64,000 nucleotides of DNA from Gaiellasilicea sp963765705 (lineage in GTDB: Bacteria; Actinomycetota; Thermoleophilia; Gaiellales; Gaiellaceae), in NCBI GenBank assembly GCA_963765705.1, contig CAVXXJ010000009.1:186001-250000 (forward strand). The letters run 5' to 3'. How positions within the stretch are numbered: position 1 is the stretch's first letter; each line of letters starts with the position of its first letter. A program made the position numbers and the translations under genes. This document shows positions 53,032 to 62,429 of the stretch, piece after piece. Under the pieces are notes generated by a model. That model did no database searches. It saw only the letters and a program-made list of their open reading frames with translations, and was not told the origin of the DNA.

Positions 53032-53742
53032 ATGCCGCGGACAGCGGTCGTCACCGGCGCGGCGCGAGGGTTGGGCGAGGCGATTGCACGGCGTCTCGCT
53101 GCGGACGGCGACCGCGTCCTGCTGGCCGACCTGAACCTCGAGGGCGCAGAGACGGTCGCCGCGGAGGTGGGAGGCGAGGCGGTCGAGCACGACGTGCGCT
53201 CGCTCGAGTCCTGGGAGCGCCTGCTCGAGACCGCGGGAGACGTGGACGTGCTCGTCAACAACGCCGCCCGCACCGAGATCCGCTCCTTCTGGGAGATCGA
53301 CGTCGACGAATGGGACGACGTGCTCGCGACGAACCTGCGCGGCACGTACCTCGGCTGCCGCGTGGTCGGGGCACAGATGCGCGAGCGCGGCTCCGGCCGA
53401 ATCGTCAACCTCGCCTCCGTCGCCGGACAGAACAGCCGGGCCGTCACCGGCGTCCACTACGCGACGTCGAAGGCGGCGATCATCGCGCTCACCCGGCACG
53501 CCGCGACTGAGCTCGCCGGCTCGGGCGTGACCGTGAACGCCGTCGCGCCCGCGGCGATCGACGGCCCGATGGTTGCGACCGTGGCGCCGGAACGGCTGGA
53601 GGCGATGCTGAAGACGATCCCGGTCGGCCGGCTCGGGCAACCGGACGAGGTCGCGGCTGCCGTCGCCTACCTCGCGTCGGACGCGGCCGGGTTCGTCACC
53701 GGTGCGACGCTCGACGTCAACGGCGGGATGCTGATGCGATGA
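53032..53742 (+). CDS. Short-chain dehydrogenase/reductase
   Basis: 236 residues: cofactor loop TAVVTGAARGLGEAIARRLA, NNAARTEI, IVNLASVAGQNSRAV, catalytic YATSKAAIIALTRHAATEL (YxxxK), NAVAPAAIDGPMVATVAP, and C-terminal ASDAAGFVTGATLDVNGGM. Classical FabG-like SDR. Starts at the XdhC stop and overlaps the next dehydrogenase by ATGA. Substrate unknown. Confidence 0.93.
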   Translation: MPRTAVVTGAARGLGEAIARRLAADGDRVLLADLNLEGAETVAAEVGGEAVEHDVRSLESWERLLETAGDVDVLVNNAARTEIRSFWEIDVDEWDDVLATNLRGTYLGCRVVGAQMRERGSGRIVNLASVAGQNSRAVTGVHYATSKAAIIALTRHAATELAGSGVTVNAVAPAAIDGPMVATVAPERLEAMLKTIPVGRLGQPDEVAAAVAYLASDAAGFVTGATLDVNGGMLMR

Positions 53743-53814
53743 AGACGCGCGCGGCAGTCATGCACGAACCGGGCGCGCTCGTCCTCGAAGAGCTCGATGT
53801 CGAGGAGCCGTATC
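53739..53814 (+). CDS. Truncated zinc-type alcohol dehydrogenase (MDR) N-terminus
   Basis: About 24 codons, MKTRAAVMHEPGALVLEELD then VEEP, the typical start of an MDR/GroES-fold dehydrogenase. ATGA-coupled to the SDR. The homologous sequence ends at the composition switch (53,811-53,817), and the continuing frame runs into antisense rpsL sequence. It is broken by the chimeric join, not by decay. Confidence 0.8.
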
Positions 53815-53817
53815 TGA
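53811..53817. other. Junction between actinobacterial and Bacteroidetes sequence
   Basis: To the left, codons of a GC-rich MDR dehydrogenase; to the right, from the rpsL stop (TAA complement at 53818-53820), AT-rich Bacteroidetes genes. GC content falls abruptly and stays low to the window end. No integrase, tRNA, repeat or IS at the point. Confidence 0.9.
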
Positions 53818-54195
53818 TTATTTCTTCTTGTCTTTCTTGGTTCCGTATTTGGAACGGCTCTGCTTACGGTCTTTTACACCGGCAGTATCCAATGAACCGC
53901 GAACAATATGGTAACGAACACCAGGAAGATCTTTTACACGACCACCGCGAATCAACACAATGGAGTGCTCCTGCAAATTATGTCCTTCACCCGGGATATA
54001 AGCGATCACCTCTACCTTGTTTGTCAAACGAACCTTGGCAACTTTGCGCAAAGCTGAGTTTGGTTTCTTTGGAGTGGTAGTATACACCCTGGTGCAAACA
54101 CCACGGCGCTGAGGGCACTGGTCCAAAGCCCTTGATTTGCTCTTGGCCCTGATAATCTGTCTTCCTTTTCTTACCAATTGTTGAATAGTAGGCAT
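53818..54195 (-). CDS. rpsL: 30S ribosomal protein S12
   Basis: 125 residues: MPTIQQLVRKGRQIIRAKSK, KSRALDQCPQRRGVCTRVYT, TTPKKPNSALRKVAKVRLTN (the streptomycin-region lysine in TPKKPNS), HNLQEHSIVLIRGGRVKDLP, GVRYHIVRGSLDTAGVKDRK and a lysine-rich end KDKKK. ATG 54195. The usual downstream rpsG-fusA is missing because the assembly switches genome within a few bases of the stop. Sequence style is Bacteroidetes. Confidence 0.97.
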   Translation of the reverse strand: MPTIQQLVRKGRQIIRAKSKSRALDQCPQRRGVCTRVYTTTPKKPNSALRKVAKVRLTNKVEVIAYIPGEGHNLQEHSIVLIRGGRVKDLPGVRYHIVRGSLDTAGVKDRKQSRSKYGTKKDKKK

Positions 54196-54290
54196 TCGTG
54201 ATCCTTTATTTTTAGGGACGGCAAAGGTAACGCCCGGCAGGGGAAATACCAAAAAAACCCCTTTATTTATCCCCGCTAAGCTAACTCTTC

Positions 54291-54503
54291 TTGCTGGCTC
54301 CTTGCTAGCCGCTTGCTGACCGGCTGCTACCGGCTTGCTCAGGCGTTGCATATTCCTTGCTAGCTTGTTGCTAGGTTGTTGCTAGATCCTTGCTGAAAAA
54401 CCCCCATTTCTAGCAAGGTCCTAGCAAGGATGTAGCAAGGAACAAGCAACAAAAGGGCTATTTCCAGCAAGGAGCCAGCAAGCGGGTAGCAAGGAACCAG
54501 CAA
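54291..54503. repeat. 11-bp-periodic inverted array of TTGCT / AGCAA words
   Basis: Left arm: TTGCT (or CTGCT/TTGCA) begins at 54291, 54302, 54313, 54324, 54335, 54346, 54357, 54368, 54379 and 54390, exactly every 11 bases, consensus unit TTGCTAGNNNC. Right arm: AGCAA begins at 54412, 54423, 54434, 54445, then 54466, 54477, 54488 and 54499, again on an 11-base pitch with one 21-base step. The inner four pairs are exactly symmetric about 54403, so the strand can fold into a ~210-base imperfect hairpin with a 17-base loop. It starts three bases beyond the ilvE stop and lies before rpsL. Not coding. Confidence 0.85.
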
Positions 54504-54506
54504 GAA

Positions 54507-55573
54507 CTAAACCTTCACCATCCAGCCAAACTTATCCTCCCGTTTGCCTTCCCTGATCTCATTAAGCCAGTTTTTGATGGCATTGGGGATCTTGTAGCTA
54601 TCCGGGTGAAATTCCATGCTAAAACCCTTGTAATTCAATTCTTTTATAGGCGCAATAACAGCTGCGGTGCCGGTTCCGAAAACCTCGGTCACCTTTCCAT
54701 TCTTATAAGCTGTAACTACTTCATCTATACCTATCTTTCTTTCCTCCACCTTTATCCCCATTTCCTGCAAGCCTTTGATTACGCTATTGCGCGTAACCCC
54801 CTCCAGGATAGTCCCTTCTGACAATTCCGGGGTAATGGCCACATTGTCGATGATAAAGAAAACATTCATCATTCCCACTTCCTGCAGCCATTTGTGCTCG
54901 GCAGCATCGGTCCAGAGCACCTGGTCGTACCCCTGCTTTTTGGCAATGTGGCAGTCGCCAGCATGCTTCCTCCATAATTACCTGCATTTTTGGCAAAACC
55001 CTACTCCACCGGGTGCTGCCCGTGTATAGGTCTCTTCCACCAGTATCTTCATCGGATTGGCGTAATAAGGACCCGTGGGACTTAATAAGATCAGGAATTT
55101 ATAAGTTTCAGATGGCCTTACACCCAGCATGTATCACTGGAAAACATCACCGGGCGGATATAAAGTGAATGGTCCTTCTTTGCCGGTATCCAGTTTTTAT
55201 CAAGCGCTACCAGCTGGCGCATACCCTGTATGAATATTTCTTCCGGTACCACCGGCATATTCATTCTTTCGGCAGATTGATTGAACCTTCTGAAATTATC
55301 CTTCGGCCGAAATATAAAAGCATTATCATGTTCATCCTTATACGCTTTAATGCCTTCAAAAATGGCCTGGCCATAATGAAGGGCAGCCAGTGAAGGTTCC
55401 AACAGCAATGGCTGATAAGGTTTGATCTCCACGTTCTTCCATTCTCCGTTTTCATAATCGGCTTCCAGCATATGATCAGTGAAATACTTCCCAAAAGGAA
55501 TATTCTCCAGGTTAGTGTCCTGTAACTTGCTTCGCTCCGCTTTCGTTATCAAAATATCAACTGCCGCCGTCAT
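54507..55573 (-). CDS. ilvE: Branched-chain amino acid aminotransferase, frameshifted
   Basis: PLP fold-type IV transaminase for Leu/Ile/Val, about 355 residues. Blocks: HMLEADYENGEWKNVEIKPY, LEPSLAALHYGQAIFEGIKA, FIFRPKDNFRRFNQSAERMN, SLYIRPVMFSSD, then shifted SPTGPYYANPMKILVEETYT, GFAKNAGNYGGSML (Schiff-base Lys), LWTDAAEHKWLQEVGMMNVF, TILEGVTRNSVIKGLQEMGI and VTEVFGTGTAAVIAPIKELN. At least two indels lie near 54,980 and 55,125. Ends DKFGWMVKV. Confidence 0.93.
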
Positions 55574-55625
55574 AATTAGATTATTTTTACAAAGAAGTAC
55601 GAAGATAACAAAACAAAAAAAGCGA

Positions 55626-56221
55626 ATGGGCTTAAACGATATAAAACTTTCTCCTCACATGGCTGCCGCATTGTATGGAAAATCATTGGTGGAGGAGACC
55701 CTCATTATAACAAGAGTAGTACCGGACGATGAGAAATCGTTACAGAAACATATCATATATAGTGTCAGAAGAGGACCCCGAACCATTACCTCCTCCCAGC
55801 AAAAAATCCAAAACAACAGAAGCAGGTGAATTCAAAATCACTTGGAGGCAATCAAAAGAATATCCTGATTGTTGTCAACTATGACAACGTTGTTCATATT
55901 CCGGATGAAGAACTGGAATTCCTTACCAATATTTTAAAGGCCTGTCAAATTTCAGTCTGGATGATGTTACCATCGTAAACACAAATAATAATCCGGGTGA
56001 ATGGCTATAAGGGATCACGCAAGAAATTCGGAAGTAAAATTGTCTTACTATTTGGTGTTGACCCGGTGAGCTTTGACCTGCCGGTAAGTTTCCCTGAATT
56101 CCAGGTACAATCATTCAACAGCAATACATTTCTTTATTCTCCAACGCTACAGGAATGCAGAACGGATAAATTGCTCAAAAGTAAATTGTGGGTTTGCCTG
56201 CAGCGCATTTTTGGTTTGTGA
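55626..56221 (+). CDS. Conserved Chitinophagaceae-type hypothetical protein, frameshifted
   Basis: N-terminus MGLNDIKLSPHMAAALYGKS LVEET, then (shifted) SLGGNQKNILIVVNYDNVVH IPDEELEFLTNIL, and C-terminal SKIVLLFGVDPVSFDLPVSF, QVQSFNSNTFLYSPTLQECR, KSKLWVCLQRIFGL. Needs two or three indels (near 55,790, 55,950 and 56,010). I recognise it as a conserved protein of this family but know no function. It is followed 22 bases later by rdgB. Confidence 0.7.
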
Positions 56222-56243
56222 TTTTATCCATTATCTTGTTAGC

Positions 56244-56857
56244 ATGAAACTCATCTTTGCCACCAATAATCAGCATAAGGTTGACGAGATCCGGCACCAG
56301 GTCGGCAACCATTTTGAATTGCTGACATTAAAAGAAGGCGGCATTGATATCGATATTCCCGAACCACATGATACACTGGAAGCAAATGCTTCTGAAAAAT
56401 CACAGACCATTTACCGGATGACGCATACCAGCTGTTTCAGTGAAGACACCGGGCTGGAAGTAAATTCACTCAATGGCGAACCCGGCGTAAAAAGTGCACG
56501 ATATGCCGGGGAGGATAAGTCGGATAAAAAGAATATCGACAAGCTCCTGTTAAATCTGGAGAATAAGGCAGACCGGCAGCCCGTTTCCGAACGGTCATTT
56601 CCCTGATCATTGATGGTAAGGAAACCCTTTTCGAAGGCATTTGTAAGGGCAGGATAATCACAGAAAGAAGAGGTAACCAGGGCTTTGGATATGATCCTGT
56701 ATTTATTCCCGATGGGTCTGACAAAACCTTTGCTGAAATGGATATTTCCGAGAAACAACGCTTCAGTCACCGGGGCCGAGCAACGGAAAAACTGGTAGCA
56801 TTTTTGTCACAATGGACGGCAATGGAGCAAGTTCCGAACCAAAAATTGGAAAGTTGA
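56244..56857 (+). CDS. rdgB: Non-canonical purine NTP pyrophosphatase (RdgB/HAM1), one frameshift
   Basis: Hydrolyses ITP/dITP/XTP. Starts MKLIFATNNQHKVDEIRHQV; HDTLEANASEKSQTI, CFSEDTGLEVNSLNGEPGVK SARYAG, then after an indel near 56,590 (RTVISLIIDGKETLFEGICK, GFGYDPVFIPDG, FSHRGRATEKLV). SHR and the SEDTGL/GFGYDPVF blocks are active-site signatures. Its end overlaps the sigma-factor ORF by about 45 bases. Confidence 0.92.
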
Positions 56858-57432
56858 GCCAATCAAGCAACCATAATATTACCGAAAGCGACTTAATCAA
56901 TGGATGCATAGCCGGCAACCGGCGAATGCAGGAAGAATTGTATCGTCGTTTCTCTCCCCGCATGTATGCCGTTTGTCTTCGTTATGCAGGAAATGCTGAA
57001 GAGGCACAGGATATATTCCAGGAGGGTTTTATTAAGATTTTTAAAAAACTGTCCAGTTTCCGCAGTGAAGGCTCCTTCGAGGGCTGGGTTCGCCGGATCT
57101 TTGTCAACACTGCCATCGAACATTTCCGCCGCAAAAAGTACCTGCAGCCGGTAACGGAAAAAGAGGAAAATACCATGGAAGGTAATTATCTCTCCGTACT
57201 GGATAACCTGGCAGAAAGAGATATCATGGCACTGGTACAGCAGTTATCGCCCGGTTACCGAACGGTATTTAATATGTACGTGGTGGAAGGATACACGCAT
57301 AAAGAGATCGGTGATATGCTGGGGATCAGTGAAGGCACAAGCAAATCGCAATTATCGAGAGCTAAAGTGATACTGCAGGACATGGTTAAAAATTTTTTAG
57401 AGGAAAGAAGTAATACGAAGATCAATCCATGA
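56812..57432 (+). CDS. ECF-type RNA polymerase sigma factor
   Basis: 206 residues. Region 2: INGCIAGNRRMQEELYRRFS, MYAVCLRYAGNAEEAQDIFQ EGFIKIFKKL, SEGSFEGWVRRIFVNTAIEH; region 4: LSPGYRTVFNMYVVEGYTHK EIGDMLGISEGTSKSQLSRA. The ATG at 56812 lies inside the rdgB end; a later start cannot be excluded. Downstream gene is a membrane protein likely to be its partner. Regulated promoters unknown. Confidence 0.94.
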   Translation: MDGNGASSEPKIGKLSQSSNHNITESDLINGCIAGNRRMQEELYRRFSPRMYAVCLRYAGNAEEAQDIFQEGFIKIFKKLSSFRSEGSFEGWVRRIFVNTAIEHFRRKKYLQPVTEKEENTMEGNYLSVLDNLAERDIMALVQQLSPGYRTVFNMYVVEGYTHKEIGDMLGISEGTSKSQLSRAKVILQDMVKNFLEERSNTKINP

Positions 57433-57450
57433 GCAGCTTGAAAGCATAAA

Positions 57451-58246
57451 ATGACCAGTTACGAAGTTGTCCCACCGGCTGACGTGTGGGATAAAATAAC
57501 TGCTTCCCTGGACGAAAGTGAAATTGGAAAAAGTTCCCATCAACCCTTCATGATATGCAGGTGAATCCTCCTGCAGTTGCGTGGATCAATATTGAAGCAG
57601 AGCTCAGCGGTGCAGAAGCTCCGGTAATCCCCATCAGAAAAAGCATTTCTCCTTTTGTAAAATATGCAGCTGCCGCCTTTTTGATCGGCATAGTCGCACT
57701 ATTTCCTATTTCCAGTTTTCCGGCTGACCAGACGGAAGCAGTCAAATCAATACTACTGATATTGTTTCAGTAAAACCAGATGCAACACCTGCGGTACCAT
57801 CTGTTCCGGATGACAGGGACAGGGTGGTAACCACTTCTCCCGATGAAACAACTCCTGAAAATAAAAATGTGATAGCACGGGTAGAACAGCCTGCGCGTAA
57901 TCTGCAAAACAGGAACATTTACAGAAGGTCGGTTGCTGCAAGCTATCCTTACGCTGAAGCATCTGACTATGCCGGTAATCCATTGTATGCTTATGCCGAT
58001 TATTCCCTGCCTGATATGGCAGACCGCTATATCATGTTAATGACACCGGAAGGTAATATCATCCGCATGTCAAAGAAACTAGGCAACCTGGTTTGCTGTG
58101 TATCCGGTGAAGAGCAGGATGCTGATTGCAAAAGCCAGTTAAAAAAATGGCAGAAGAAATTAGCTACCTCCCCGGCAGCTCCTGGCAATTTCCTGGACAT
58201 AGTGAATATGGTGAATTCCCTGGATGATAATGGAAAGGAATTATAA
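57451..58246 (+). CDS. Putative membrane partner of the ECF sigma factor, frameshifted
   Basis: N-terminal MTSYEVVPPADVWDKITASL DESEIGK, in shifted frame MQVNPPAVAWINIEAELSG, one membrane helix (ISPFVKYAAAAFLIGIVALF), then a periplasmic Thr/Pro-rich region and a C-terminal domain DMADRYIMLMTPEGNIIRMS KKLGNLVCCVSGEEQDADC. The order (sigma then single-pass protein) suggests an anti-sigma factor. Indels near 57,550, 57,750 and possibly at the start. Not a recognised FecR; the function is inferred from context. Confidence 0.6.
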
Positions 58247-58256
58247 GTTTTAGTCA

Positions 58257-58748
58257 TTAGACGACGAAAAGGTTTAAATAATTCTGACTTATTAATCCGG
58301 GAACCCAGGGACAAATATTAGCATTAGTTTTTTTACGGCTTCTTCCGGCAGCGCTCGCAATTTTCTTTTTTGAATAATCATAACCGATCATGGCTGTCTT
58401 TGCCAGTGCAACCAGTTTGCGCTGTCCATTGGTTTCCTTTTCCAGTTTATAATATATTTCAAAAGAAGCTTTGCTGAACTCGGTAGCTGTAACGGAAGCA
58501 ATGACGCTATCACCATAAAATAATTCATCACGGAATTCAATACCTGCATCACGCATAATGAGCCCGATGCCTGCAAAATCCAGTTCAGACAGTCCATGTT
58601 TTTTAAGGAACTGCATTCTCGCTTCATGAATGAGAGAAAGAAAAGCATCATTGCCTAAATGACCGCCATAATTGATATCGGTGATGCGGATGGGAATTAT
58701 CGTTTCAAATTGAAAGGAGGATGGTATTTCAAGAGAGAGTTTAGGCAC
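58257..58748 (-). CDS. Acyl-CoA thioesterase (4-hydroxybenzoyl-CoA/YbgC hotdog family)
   Basis: MPKLSLEIPSSFQFETIIPI, RITDINYGGHLGNDAFLSLI HEARMQFLKK, AGIGLIMRDAGIEFRDELFY, GDSVIASVTATEFSKASFEI. A hotdog thioesterase with the D-x-x-G-H motif (DINYGGHLGN). A probable indel near 58,345 spoils the end; with correction the protein would stop near 58,292 (LIFVPGFPD). Substrate unknown. Confidence 0.87.
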   Translation of the reverse strand: MPKLSLEIPSSFQFETIIPIRITDINYGGHLGNDAFLSLIHEARMQFLKKHGLSELDFAGIGLIMRDAGIEFRDELFYGDSVIASVTATEFSKASFEIYYKLEKETNGQRKLVALAKTAMIGYDYSKKKIASAAGRSRKKTNANICPWVPGLISQNYLNLFVV

Positions 58749-58836
58749 ATTAAGAGTTTAAAAGGTTTAAGAAGGTTAAGAGGTTAAAATATGAATCCGG
58801 TTTCAAACTTGTGAGACCTCTGAACTATTAAACTAT

Positions 58837-59582
58837 TTAAACTTCCCCATTCCAGATCTTCCAGCTTTCCTCCGCCTGTATAACCAGCATTTCGTCGCCG
58901 TTTTTTATTGCAGCCCCTCTCTCCTCTCCTTTTTGAGAAATAATGTTTTTGCCGGGTTATAAACAAGGTCAAAAAGATAATGCGAAGCTGTAATAGATCC
59001 ATAAGGAATGGTGGGGCAGCTCATCGACATATGGATACATACCCAGCTGGAGTGGTGTTAATGATCAGTGTATGATCAGCTATTAATGTCAGGAGTTAAT
59101 TCCTCATAGCTGTAAATTGACCCGGGTTGCTGTTTGCGGGAAACATAATCAAGGCAATTCCTTTCTTTCCAAAACATAATGCACGGCTTTTGCTGCGCCG
59201 CCTGTTCCCAGTACCAGTGCTTTTTTATGATATGGATCGAAGATTTTTTCAGTGAAATTTCAAAGCCGGCCACATCGGTATTATATCCTGTTAATTTTCC
59301 CTTTATAATGTTGATGCAATTGCAGGCACCGATGCTTTCGACAATACTTCGTTCTGCATCCAAGAAATGGCAATACCTGTTGTTTATAAGGAATGGTTAC
59401 GTTTATACCTTCGAGATCGGGATACTGTTCCAGCAAAGCCGGAAATTCGTCGATGATTGCGAATGGGAAAAATTTCATAACGGCAGTCCGTCTATGCCTT
59501 CTTTTTCAAATTTTTCCGTAAAATATTTTTGCGAAAAAGAATGAGATAAAGGATATCCTATAAGTCCAAACAGCCGCATCAT
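58837..59582 (-). CDS. aroE: Shikimate dehydrogenase, frameshifted
   Basis: NADP-dependent reduction of 3-dehydroshikimate. MRLFGLIGYPLSHSFSQKYF TEKF (shikimate site SxS), GINVTIPYKQQVLPFL (catalytic Lys), SIGACNCINIIKGKLTGYNT DVAGFE, then corrected LGTGGAAKAVHYVLERKG (nucleotide loop), HTLIINTTPAGMYP-like. Multiple indels scatter it across three frames. The ATG overlaps the end of the ComA-like gene, TGATG in the corrected reading. Confidence 0.88.
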
Positions 59583-60351
59583 GGCTTCTTTTTTATCAAG
59601 GAATAAATTAAAAGTATCGCCGCGCAGACCGATGCGCATTGTTTCCAGCGGAATCACTTCTGTTGGCGCGATATTGCCGAGGTTCACATTGCACCCAGCA
59701 GTTCAATAAAATATAATTGCTGTGCTTTTTGCGGTGCTTCCCAGATAATTTTTTCTGCCTGGTATCTGGGTCAGGATCTCCTGCACCAGTCCTTCTCTTA
59801 CTTCGCCCTGATCCACGATAAATACCCACATTACCTGCTTCCCTTGCTTCTGCGATCACATAAGTGGAACCTGCACTCAGTTCGGCCCTCATCAGTTCGA
59901 TCCATTTATAAGGAGGAATGATATGTGCTGCATCTTTACTGCCCACTTCGCTCAACACAGTTCCATGTTTGGTAAGTTTTTCGATATACCCGCATTTTTC
60001 AGCATGAGGAATAGTGATGGAACCATCACTTACTTCCATATAACTGATGCCATAATCCTTGCAAACCTTGATATAATCGTCGAACTGGTTGCGGATCAGA
60101 AAGGCTTCAAACAAAGTGCCGCCAAAATAAACGGGAATATCATAGAACGGTAAACTTCAAGTTTTTCTCTCAGGTTGGGTGTAACAAAAGAAGTACCAAA
60201 TCCCAGTTTCACGATATCACATGCGGATGTGATACACTCATAAAATTCTGTGCTTCCGTTCACGCTCAGACCTTTATCCATCACCATCGTAATCCCGACT
60301 AACCGGGGTTTGCAATTTCTTTCAGGAATCTGCGATAAGATTAAAATTCAT
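59582..60351 (-). CDS. Phosphosulfolactate synthase (ComA-like) family protein, frameshifted
   Basis: Family condensing phosphoenolpyruvate with sulphite in coenzyme M synthesis, also found in Bacteroidetes where coenzyme M is absent. Corrected product starts MNFNL...QIPERNCKPRLVG, ITMVMDKGLSVNGSTEFYEC, SACDIVKLGFGTSFVTPNLR, FDDYIKVCKDYGISYMEVSD GSITIPHAEK, SAGSTYVIAEAREAGNVGIY RGSG, IAPTEVIPLETMRIGLRGDT. In the sequenced frame it runs into aroE; a lost or gained A in a run (DKKEA/DKKKP) near 59,590 would restore a TGA. Confidence 0.8.
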
Positions 60352-60478
60352 GCTTTTGGATTATTTGATTCTACAATACTATTGATAAGGTCCGCGCAAA
60401 AATAGGGAAGAATAATCAGATTCGAGTACATCTATTATCGATAGACTTATTTCTCTTAAACCGTGCAATCATATCCAC

Positions 60479-61861
60479 CTACTGGTTGATTGCGAAGCAT
60501 AGATGGATTAGTTCAATGAATTTCTTCAACAGTTTTAGGTGCAATCTGCTCATGGCTTTTTCCAACTGATGCATGGCTTCCTTTGATTTTCCCATCGCAA
60601 ACAAGATGGCTGCTTTATAAAAAATGAAACAGGTTTACTATCGGTAACTTTAATAGCAAGCATCAGCCTGTTCCAGTGCTTCTTCATAAATATCCGCTCA
60701 TAATAAACACGGATCAATGCTTCCCAGCCGGAAACATTCTTCGGACGTGATTGCACAACAACATTGAAAAATATTGAATAGCTTCTTTGAACTCCCCCAA
60801 TTGCATTTTACATTCGCCCATGAGCAGGTTATATTCCGGTTGCAGCCGGTGGATCTTCATGGCATGTTCCAGTTGTTTGATGCAACTCTCCATATGCTTC
60901 TCGTTAAAATAGGTGCAGGCGATCTTGTAATACAGTTTACTGTCTTCCTGGTTCAGGTGTGAAGCTTTGCGATAATAGAATCTTGCCTGCGCAAAATTTT
61001 TCAGTCTGTCATAGCAATGACCGATCGCTTCATAGATCACATCTTCCGGCTTCGACAGCTCAATCACTTTTTCCAGTGCTTCGATCGCTTCCTTGTATTT
61101 GCGCAGCCGGATATAGGCATCGCCCATATTGCGATAGGCATAATCGAATTTCTCGTCGATCGCAACGGCATACTGGTAGGCATCAATGGCCTTTTCATAT
61201 AATTTCAATCCCTGGTAAGCTGCAGCAAGGTTGAACCAGGCCAGTTCACTATAAGGATATTCGTCGATGATCTGCTGGTGCAAGCCGGATACTTTCTTCA
61301 TTGCGTCCGGTAAAATCTGTCCAGAAACAGATCTTGTACAAGCTTCTTCATTATTCGGATCTTGCTCAAGGATCATTTTCAGACAATCAAATATTTTATC
61401 GAACTCTTCATAATCATCATATACATCAGCCAGTTCAAACAACAATTCTATTTTTTCCTCTCCTTCAAATGTAACAAGTGCATTTTCCAGCAATCGCCAC
61501 AGCTTTCTCCTGCTGATCCAGTGCCAGGTAAGCATCTGTTTTCAGAATATAAAGATTGATATCGTTGCTGTCGAGTAATGCGGCCTGGTCCAGGATATCC
61601 AATGCATCCTGGTACATGCGGTTGGCTAGCAGTATATCGGCTTTCTGATGAGCAGCATGGAGGAATAGGGATATTGCTCAATGGCCATATCAGCAGCTTC
61701 CAGGGCTTTGGCAGGTCTTCCTTTTCCTCGAAATAATCGATGATCTTTTCAAAAGCCTCTTCGTCCAGAAAGGAGTGGCTGCGGCCGGCTTTCAGGTTTT
61801 CAAATTGTTTGAGTAGCTCCCGCATTTGCTCTTTGTCCTCGTCGTATGGATGTTCTTTCAT
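60479..61861 (-). CDS. Tetratricopeptide-repeat protein, frameshifted
   Basis: About 455 residues of TPR units without a signal peptide. Clear repeats: ELAWFNLAAAYQGLKLYEKA, DYAYRNMGDAYIRLRKYKEA, VIYEAIGHCYDRLKNFAQAR, KLYYKIACTYFNEKHMESCI, EYNLLMGECKMQLGEFKEAI. N-terminus MKEHPYDEDKEQMRELLKQF. Indels near 61,690, 61,500, 60,770 and 60,620. Probably a cytoplasmic scaffold; partner unknown. Confidence 0.85.
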
Positions 61862-62039
61862 TAATCAAGTTTTACTCAATTAAAACCATCATCAACCGAA
61901 GTTATATCAACAAGTTAAACAAGAAAAAGCCCCTTGTTAGTTTTCCCCAAATGTGTAAAATTCCCAACTATTTTTCTGTCTCCATGTAACAATTTTACTA
62001 TCCCGTCGTTAAATAAGTTATAAAGTTCTCCATAGACGG

Positions 62040-62072
62040 TTTGCATAGTATTCATATTTTTTGTTAAATTTG
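62040..62072 (+). promoter_or_regulatory. Bacteroidetes-type promoter (-33 TTTG, -7 TAAATTTG)
   Basis: TTTG at 62040-62043, 21-base spacer, TAAATTTG at 62065-62072 matches the Bacteroidetes consensus TTTG-N19-21-TAnnTTTG exactly. The ATG of the next gene is at 62080, so the transcript would be almost leaderless. Confidence 0.75.
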
Positions 62073-62079
62073 CTCTTAG

Positions 62080-62429
62080 ATGAAAACTAACTCTCATATA
62101 TTCATGCTATTGGGCAGAGGTTTCATAGTTCTGCTGTTGCTCGCAGGGATTGCTGTGGCTTCATTTGCTACCCTGGGTGATGGGTCAGTCAAAAAATCCA
62201 CACGCAAATTGCTGACTGGCAAAACGGCTGTAAAACCTGGTCTTTCAGCCTCCGTTCAGGTTATAATTTCCGTGGTATCACACGTGATGAATTTCAATGA
62301 TACCGCACAATCAATCTCAATACTGTTGTTACTTACCAACAAGGTCATACTACCTATACCCTGCCAGTTAAAAAGCAGGTTATCCTGAACAACAAGATCA
62401 CTTTCAATCCTAACGCAGCTACGCGTTAA
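62080..62429 (+). CDS. Small exported hypothetical protein, frameshifted
   Basis: MKTNSHIFMLLGRGFIVLLL LAGIAVASFATLGDG, an anchor or signal peptide, then RSGYNFRGITRDEFQ and TINLNTVVTYQQGHTTYTLP VKKQVILNNKITFNPNAATR in corrected frames. Indels near 62,240 and 62,295. Resembles short, repeated Chitinophagaceae secreted proteins; function unknown. Preceded by the promoter above. Confidence 0.6.

Noticed and set aside
54196..54351. Upstream extension of rpsL to an ATG at 54351
   Set aside because: Would translate part of the repeat array; conserved S12 begins at 54195.
54291..54503. CRISPR array
   Set aside because: Units are 11 bp, degenerate and arranged as an inverted repeat, without 25-40 bp repeats and unique spacers or cas genes.
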